Shown here one piece after another: positions 16,262-20,172 of a stretch of DNA of 20,172 bases. The stretch is from Burkholderiales bacterium. GTDB lineage: Bacteria; Pseudomonadota; Gammaproteobacteria; Burkholderiales; Thiobacillaceae. The notes under the pieces are model-generated. The model saw nothing but the letters and a program-made list of their open reading frames with translations. It made no database searches and was not told where the DNA came from. The DNA lies in assembly GCA_005793645.1 (NCBI GenBank), contig SXRG01000052.1:1-20172 (forward strand), written 5' to 3'. Both the position numbers and the translations under genes were made by a program. Each line of letters starts with the position of its first letter. The stretch's first letter is position 1.

Positions 16262-17002
16262 TCAGGGGGTCAAGTTGATGTGGACAAAGTTATGCGGCGC
16301 CCAAGGGCCGTTGAAATCGAAGGAGAAATTGTTGTCGAACAGATTGGCCGCCTCGCAAACCCCCTCTTCAAAAACATGTTGAGCCTCGCGATCTACCAGA
16401 CAGGCCAGATTCATGACCTCCCCCTCGCGCGGCGGGATCTGTTTGATGTCCTCGCAGATCGGATCCAGCACTTGTATCACCGCCTCTGTGTAGCGTTCTC
16501 GATCCTGGTCGAGCAGACGATCGAAGGTGCTACCCAGCTCAATCTGATCCATCTGCGAAGGGCCATGCGGTTTTCCGTACAGGCGATCACGTAGGGCAGC
16601 CAGTTCCGGTTGGCTGTTCACCATGTATTGGAAGAGGTTAGGAACCTCTAGGGTAACGCGCAGACCTAGCTCGACCTTGCCACGCACCTTGTCCAGTTCC
16701 TGGGCTAAGAGCACCTTATTCTTTTCCAAGACCTTGCGCACCGCCTGGGCATTATTTGCCAGCGTACCGAACGCTACCGGGAGGACGCCCGGCGCAACCG
16801 CCATCAAGCTTTTGACGACGGCGTTGTGCGCCGCCAAGTTTTTCCGTTCGGGGCGAATCCGCCCTGCCGGTATGTCGCTCACGATCGCCGTAAACGGGCC
16901 ATGAGCAACCCCCCGCACCATCGCGCCATTGAGTCCGGTCTGGCCATAGATGATATCCCCCACGGTATCGATGACTGCGTAGATGTACTTGTTCGTCGTC
17001 AT
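16262..17002 (-). CDS. gvpF: Gas vesicle assembly protein GvpF/GvpL
   Basis: The 246-residue protein matches the GvpL/GvpF family. An N-terminal alpha/beta domain begins YIYAVIDTVGD and includes FTAIVSDIPAGRIRPERKNLAAHNAVV. A central helical section follows, and then a second alpha/beta domain with NLACLVDREAQHVFEEGV and ends FDFNGPWAPHNFV. Family members bind GvpA and are thought to keep it soluble or nucleate assembly. F and L are paralogues, so the F label is by position next to gvpG. The ATG at 17002 is one base beyond the stop of the preceding 101-residue frame. The Shine-Dalgarno sequence is weak. Confidence 0.93.
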   Translation of the reverse strand: MTTNKYIYAVIDTVGDIIYGQTGLNGAMVRGVAHGPFTAIVSDIPAGRIRPERKNLAAHNAVVKSLMAVAPGVLPVAFGTLANNAQAVRKVLEKNKVLLAQELDKVRGKVELGLRVTLEVPNLFQYMVNSQPELAALRDRLYGKPHGPSQMDQIELGSTFDRLLDQDRERYTEAVIQVLDPICEDIKQIPPREGEVMNLACLVDREAQHVFEEGVCEAANLFDNNFSFDFNGPWAPHNFVHINLTP

Positions 17003-17003
17003 G

Positions 17004-17309
17004 TTAATGCGCCTGTTTTCCTGTCCGCAGCGACCGATCCCAGGGGATTATACATCCAAATACCTCAACTGCTGCGCGCGCGGAAGGGGGAAGTACCCGC
17101 AACGAACCCGCCGCGCACTCAAAATGCGTGCCCCACTGCCTGACAAGCCACAGGTGATGCCCCTGCCGTCCCATGAGTAACCGCTTCTCGTGCGCGACAC
17201 GCTGCCGCTCGTGCCCTAGCGAAGACACGCCCGTCTTATGCAAGCACGCCCGAAAGCCCCCGATATTCAGGCTGGTGCGCACCTGTTTCATCCCCTTTAT
17301 GGCCATCAT
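17004..17309 (-). CDS. Possible small protein between the gvpN-linked gene and gvpF
   Basis: I do not recognise this 101-residue frame. It begins MMAIKGMKQVRTSLNIGGF, continues ACLHKTGVSSLG, then a basic stretch (GHERQRVAHEKRLLMGRQGHH), and ends at TAA one base before the gvpF ATG. For it: it fills a 319-base gap in a tight operon, starts 12 bases after the previous stop, and ends flush with gvpF. Against it: it has no recognisable homology, an odd His/Trp/Arg-rich second half, and no clear ribosome binding site. A perfect TATAAT also lies inside its 3' part, which would suit a non-coding leader of gvpF instead. The first 35 residues look more protein-like than the rest, so a frameshifted or decayed gene is also possible. 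Confidence 0.38.
   Translation of the reverse strand: MMAIKGMKQVRTSLNIGGFRACLHKTGVSSLGHERQRVAHEKRLLMGRQGHHLWLVRQWGTHFECAAGSLRVLPPSARAAVEVFGCIIPWDRSLRTGKQAH
17047..17052 (-). promoter_or_regulatory. Possible internal -10 element upstream of gvpF
   Basis: On the minus strand this reads TATAAT, 44 bases before the gvpF ATG. The nearest TTGA box (TTGAGG) is only 10 bases upstream, too close for a normal sigma70 promoter. If real, it would give gvpF-gvpG-ATPase a second transcript. Confidence 0.25.
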
Positions 17310-17321
17310 AGGACACCGCCT

Positions 17322-17639
17322 TCAATATTTAAGTGCAAATCCGCGCCGGGGTGGAGACTCCGCCTCCTTCAGGGCAACCGGCGCCTCACCGGACTCGGTT
17401 TTTACAACATCGTTGCACGCTCGGAGGATATCCACGGACTCAGTTCGGATCTCCTCCAGGCGTTCATTGATCCCATCAATACGGTGCTGGGCGCTGTTCT
17501 TTTCCGTGCTTCGACGCATCTGCTCCATGGCCAATATCGCCAGCCGGAGAAACTTCCGGTGCGGGTGTGTGGTCTCTGTCACCATGCCGGACATCGACCG
17601 GATGCTTGTCAAGCCTTTGGGTCTGTTTTTCGAAATCAC
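17322..17639 (-). CDS. Small coiled-coil gas-vesicle-cluster protein
   Basis: This 105-residue gene starts with GTG at 17639, sharing GTGA with the gvpN stop (TGA at 17638-17636). An AGGAG ribosome binding site lies seven bases upstream inside gvpN, so translation is coupled. A longer ATG-initiated frame from 17828 would lie inside gvpN and is not credible. The product has a basic start (SKNRPKGLTSIRSMSG), then HPHRKFLRLAILAMEQMRR and a charged heptad-like helix (RIDGINERLEEIRTESVDIL), and a disordered tail. Short proteins with an FLRLA..EM...RR...ER helix recur between gvpN and gvpF in proteobacterial vesicle clusters. In Serratia the gene in this place is called gvpV, but I have not shown homology. 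It is probably a structural or assembly accessory. Confidence 0.72.
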   Translation of the reverse strand: MISKNRPKGLTSIRSMSGMVTETTHPHRKFLRLAILAMEQMRRSTEKNSAQHRIDGINERLEEIRTESVDILRACNDVVKTESGEAPVALKEAESPPRRGFALKY

Positions 17640-18676
17640 GTCCCCACTCCTGTCGCCTTGTCTGCCGATGGCAGACCCGACCCGCTGTTGCCGGGCTTGT
17701 CGCGGGCCTTTCGACGCTGCCTGCCACAAATCTTCTGTATGACATCGCCCAGCGTCTGGCCCATCAGCGGTTCGCCGCCACGGGTCACCTTGGCCATCTC
17801 GGAACCGAGGACATCCTGGGTCACCCACTTGAAGGTGGGGTCATCCCACCGGGCATGACCACCGCGAATAGCCAGTATCCTGGCAACAGCGATGCAGGCC
17901 CGAATCGTGGGCCGCTGCTTGTTCATGCCGATGCTGCGTAATTCCCGCACGACATCGACGATATTCGAGGCATCTGCCCGACCAAGGCCTGATTTGGCCA
18001 TCGAGATATGGATCTCGGTCTCCCGGTCATAATGCCCCATCTTGATGGTGATCAGGCGGTCAATCAGCGCGTCTTGGGTCTTGTGCGTCCCTGCATATTC
18101 TTCCGGATTGGAGGTGAATATGGCGCGAAATTCCGGATTGACACTCATATAGCCCTCACCCGAGTTCCGCATCTTTGGGATATTGAGGATTCCTTCCGAC
18201 AGAATGCTGAGCAAGGCGTTATTTGCCTCCGGACGCGAGCGGTTGAACTCATCATAGATCAAGGTGTCGCCATTCTGACAAGCCGCGGTGAGACGATTAT
18301 CCACCCACGTGCTCTTAACCTCTTCTTCGGTTTTCAGCACATTATGAAGATAGTTATCGACCAGTCGGTGTCTGCGGACGCCCGACTCACGGCCGATCAA
18401 GTCGGAGCTACCGAATTCATCATCGCCATGAATCAGGCTGACGGGCCGTCCCAGCTTGGCCGCGACATGAAGGGCCAAGGTAGTCTTACCCACGCCCGAT
18501 GGGCCTGAAAAGTGAATGGCATAACCCGCCCCCAGATAAACCAGAGCACGATCCGTCAAATCCTGGACATAAGACGTAGAGATGAACGCGTCGCTTGCCT
18601 CGGGTCGGATATTGTCGTCGTTGGAGCGAATCCTAACGACCTCTGCCGTTTGCGTATGCACTGTATTCTGATCCAC
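17636..18676 (-). CDS. gvpN: Gas vesicle protein GvpN, MoxR-type AAA+ ATPase
   Basis: GvpN is an AAA+ ATPase needed for vesicles to grow to full width. The 346-residue product has Walker A GPSGVGKT at 58-65, the GvpN-specific HGDDEFGSSDLIG after it, Walker B TLIYDEFNRSRPE with Asp142-Glu143, and sensor-type FTSNPEEYAGTHKTQDALIDRL. A C-terminal helical lid and a basic disordered tail (GRQRRKARDK) follow. No ATG is available. I chose GTG at 18676 because AAAAGG lies nine bases upstream. The TTG at 18685 would touch that ribosome binding site. It begins 67 bases after the second GvpC-like gene and overlaps the next gene by four bases. Confidence 0.93.
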   Translation of the reverse strand: MDQNTVHTQTAEVVRIRSNDDNIRPEASDAFISTSYVQDLTDRALVYLGAGYAIHFSGPSGVGKTTLALHVAAKLGRPVSLIHGDDEFGSSDLIGRESGVRRHRLVDNYLHNVLKTEEEVKSTWVDNRLTAACQNGDTLIYDEFNRSRPEANNALLSILSEGILNIPKMRNSGEGYMSVNPEFRAIFTSNPEEYAGTHKTQDALIDRLITIKMGHYDRETEIHISMAKSGLGRADASNIVDVVRELRSIGMNKQRPTIRACIAVARILAIRGGHARWDDPTFKWVTQDVLGSEMAKVTRGGEPLMGQTLGDVIQKICGRQRRKARDKPGNSGSGLPSADKATGVGT

Positions 18677-18743
18677 GATATCCAACCTTTTGATTTATTG
18701 TTGACAGCGTACCCAAAGCGCACAACCACGCCCAAGTGGCCTG

Positions 18744-19469
18744 TTATGGTGTACCCCGGGTCTTGTTCTTTGGCCGCGCCTTCACAGGGGTGACCTTTCC
18801 CGCGGGAGCCGCCTTCTTCACAAGGACGGCCTTCTTCGGGGCGGCACTCGCAGCGGCCTCGACGGCACGCTTGGCGCGCACGGCATTCTCCATGATCTTG
18901 CTCGCACGAATGCCTGCCTCTGCAGCCTCCTTCTTTTTGGCGGCCTCTTCAGCAGGCTTTTTGGCGCGGGCCTCATCCCCGGCTGCCTTCTTCGCGCGGG
19001 CGACCTCGGCCGCCTTGGCCTCTTCAGCGGCCTTTTTGGCGCGGGCCTCATCCCCGGCTGCCTTCTTCGCGCGGGCGACCTCGGCCGCCTTGGCCTCTTC
19101 AGCGGCCTTTTTGGCGCGGGCCTTGTCCTCGGCTGCTTTCTTCGCGCGGGCGGCTGCTTCTTCTGCCGCCATCTTCTTTATCTGGGCTTCTTCCGCTGCA
19201 ATCTTTTTTGCACGAGCGGCTGCTTCTGCCGCCTTTTTAGCGCGGACGGCCGCTGCCGCCGCCTCTTTCACACGGGCCGCCTCTGCCTTCTCTGCCACCG
19301 TGGGACCAAACCAGATCGCATGGACCGCCCGGTTCTCCTCGGCAAACCCGCGCCTCAAATCGGAAACCTTCTGCTTCAGTCGATCAATAAACACCGCGCG
19401 ATCCCTATGCCCAGCCCGTATCTTCTCGCTGATCTCGCTGAGCCGCCCAACACTTCCAGTCTTGCCCAT
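18744..19469 (-). CDS. GvpC-like protein with long Ala/Lys-rich repeat tail
   Basis: The 241-residue protein starts at ATG 19469, with GGAG seven bases upstream. The in-frame ATG at 19541 would add a sequence that looks non-coding. Residues 1-55 form a head with RAGHRDRAVFIDRL near 18-31 and AIWFG at 51-55, shared with the upstream gene and resembling the amphipathic repeats of GvpC. Residues 58-210 are almost pure Ala/Lys/Glu/Arg helix with AxAKKAAEEA repeats, including two perfect 25-residue copies. The tail (PKKAVLVKKAAPAGK) is Lys/Pro-rich like histone H1 or AlgP. The head suggests binding to the vesicle shell. The charged helix could reinforce the shell or tether vesicles to one another or to DNA. 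Assignment as GvpC is by motif and position only. Confidence 0.68.
   Translation of the reverse strand: MGKTGSVGRLSEISEKIRAGHRDRAVFIDRLKQKVSDLRRGFAEENRAVHAIWFGPTVAEKAEAARVKEAAAAAVRAKKAAEAAARAKKIAAEEAQIKKMAAEEAAARAKKAAEDKARAKKAAEEAKAAEVARAKKAAGDEARAKKAAEEAKAAEVARAKKAAGDEARAKKPAEEAAKKKEAAEAGIRASKIMENAVRAKRAVEAAASAAPKKAVLVKKAAPAGKVTPVKARPKNKTRGTP
18958..19107. repeat. Perfect 75-bp tandem duplication inside the GvpC-like gene
   Basis: Positions 18958-19032 and 19033-19107 are identical base for base. A third, diverged copy begins at 19108 with the same first 15 bases. The unit is 25 codons, so gain or loss keeps the frame. The encoded unit contains ARAKKAAGDE followed by ARAKKAAEEAKAAEV. Confidence 0.95.
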
Positions 19470-19595
19470 GCTCGCTCTCCCGCATACCCTGCGCTGCACA
19501 AAATATCCCGCACTGACGCGCCCTAAAACCCCACCCAGCAACGAACCTTACGAGACTCGCTACTGGGATTTTGGGTGTCTTACTACGCTAACGGA

Positions 19596-20000
19596 CTAAC
19601 TCGCCACCACAGCGTTACGCTTGCCAGACGGCTTTGCGACGACGACCACACCACGCCACGCAGCAATCGAAGCCGCGCTTTCGCTCCGGTGTGCTTTGCG
19701 GGTGGCAGCCACGCTCCGCGCCAGACGATTGACAAACTCAGTACGAGATTTGCGCGACCGTGCCGCCGCTTGTTGCCGAACCTTCTCGTGCCCGGCGAGA
19801 ACCGCCATAAACGCCGCGAGGTTCGCCAAGATACGCCTCCCGCGCTCTTTATTGACGGCCCGGTTCGCCGCACGTGCCACCTGAACCTCCAACTTCAGTT
19901 CGGCGTTGCCTTTGGCCAGATTGACCACCAACTCCCGTCGATTCTGGTGGCCGGCCCGAACCTGGCCACACAACCGAGCCATATCATCCACTCTGCCCAT
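19596..20000 (-). CDS. gvpC: GvpC-like gas vesicle protein
   Basis: The 134-residue, mostly helical, Ala/Arg-rich protein starts at ATG 20000 with an AGGAG site seven bases upstream, 53 bases after the gvpA stop. It contains what look like three diverged amphipathic repeats: VRAGHQNRRELVVNLAK (14-30), RRILANLAAFMAVLAGH (55-71) and SRTEFVNRLARSV (85-97), then AAWRG at 113-117. The first and last match the head of the next protein (RAGH.xR..F[IV]..L and AxW.G). GvpC proteins consist of such repeats, lie along the outside of the GvpA ribs and stiffen the vesicle. They are poorly conserved and usually follow gvpA directly, as here. There are no Cys beyond residue 11 and no signal peptide. Confidence 0.65.
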   Translation of the reverse strand: MGRVDDMARLCGQVRAGHQNRRELVVNLAKGNAELKLEVQVARAANRAVNKERGRRILANLAAFMAVLAGHEKVRQQAAARSRKSRTEFVNRLARSVAATRKAHRSESAASIAAWRGVVVVAKPSGKRNAVVAS

Positions 20001-20053
20001 GATGCTCTCCTCAAAGAAGACTACGCCGAATGCGCAGTCCCGCCCACTCCCAA

Positions 20054-20172
20054 TCAGGCCGGTGCAGCCGCGCTGGCGGTCAGGCCAATCGCTTCCGCGT
20101 ATTTCAGATAGGTCTCGACTGAAGCCACCACAACGCGTGCTTCAACCGACAACAGCTCAATACCTACCAGAG
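20054..20172 (-). CDS. gvpA: Gas vesicle shell protein GvpA (C-terminal part, cut by the window edge)
   Basis: Reading the minus strand from the right edge gives LVGIELLSVEARVVVASVET, then YLKYAEAIGLTASAAAPA and a TGA stop at 20056-20054. These 38 residues are the highly conserved end of GvpA, the roughly 70-residue amphiphilic protein that builds the ribbed gas-permeable vesicle wall. The LL.VEARVV.ASVETYL.YAE pattern is diagnostic. The ATG and promoter lie beyond the window. As the first gene before the gvpC-like pair it is probably the head of the operon and the most highly expressed gene, unless another gvp gene lies further right. Confidence 0.97.
   Translation of the reverse strand, partial: LVGIELLSVEARVVVASVETYLKYAEAIGLTASAAAPA

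Noticed and set aside
18958..19130. CRISPR-like array
   Set aside because: The repeats are contiguous 75-base units without spacers and keep a 25-codon frame inside a protein gene.
18736..19599. 287-residue plus-strand frame rich in Ala/Phe/Ser
   Set aside because: It is the complement of the Ala/Lys repeat gene; the minus strand has the start, ribosome binding site and operon context.
1..20172. tRNA, rRNA or riboswitch genes
   Set aside because: No cloverleaf, rRNA-like segment or recognisable riboswitch was seen on either strand by reading; a covariance-model search was not possible.

Overview
The window looks like chromosome of a chemolithoautotrophic, Gram-negative proteobacterium, probably a sulfur- or iron-oxidising gammaproteobacterium (a betaproteobacterium is not excluded). 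The reasons are a form II RubisCO gene with its own LysR regulator and CbbQ/CbbO activase, proteobacterial housekeeping genes (coaBC-dut, radC, rpmB-rpmG, rsmB), and a gas-vesicle operon. The species cannot be named from this sequence.

Layout. Positions 1-5700 are housekeeping: the end of a probable rhodanese-domain gene, then coaBC-dut on the minus strand, divergent radC, the rpmB-rpmG ribosomal operon with its own promoter and terminator, and minus-strand genes for an MscS channel and an RsmB-type rRNA methyltransferase. Positions 5880-11700 are the carbon-fixation module: cbbR on the minus strand, divergent from cbbM-cbbQ-cbbO on the plus strand. A strong hairpin lies between cbbM and cbbQ, and two REP-like palindromes lie between cbbQ and cbbO. 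Positions 11940-12830 hold an exported proline-rich protein of unknown role, with an AT-rich non-coding stretch upstream.

Positions 13100-14010 are a 5'-truncated IS3-family insertion sequence that abuts the last gene of the gas-vesicle operon. Positions 14009-20172 are that operon, all on the minus strand and read right to left: the C-terminus of gvpA (cut by the window end), two related GvpC-like shell-protein candidates, gvpN, a small coiled-coil gene starting at a GTGA overlap, a doubtful 101-residue ORF, gvpF, gvpG, and a large tandem ArsA/Get3-type ATPase. Spacings are short or overlapping, so most of it is probably one transcript.

How the parts work together. CbbR should control cbbM, and CbbQ-CbbO should clear inhibitors from the form II RubisCO. 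GvpA forms the vesicle shell, the GvpC-like proteins probably bind its outside, and GvpN, GvpF and GvpG assist assembly. The most notable item is the fused ArsA/Get3-like ATPase. Both ATPase halves are intact and each carries a CxxC pair, as in the tail-anchored-protein chaperone Get3, and it overlaps gvpG. It could be a dedicated chaperone for the very hydrophobic vesicle proteins. The second point of interest is the GvpC-like protein whose recognisable head is fused to a long Ala/Lys-rich repeat tail.
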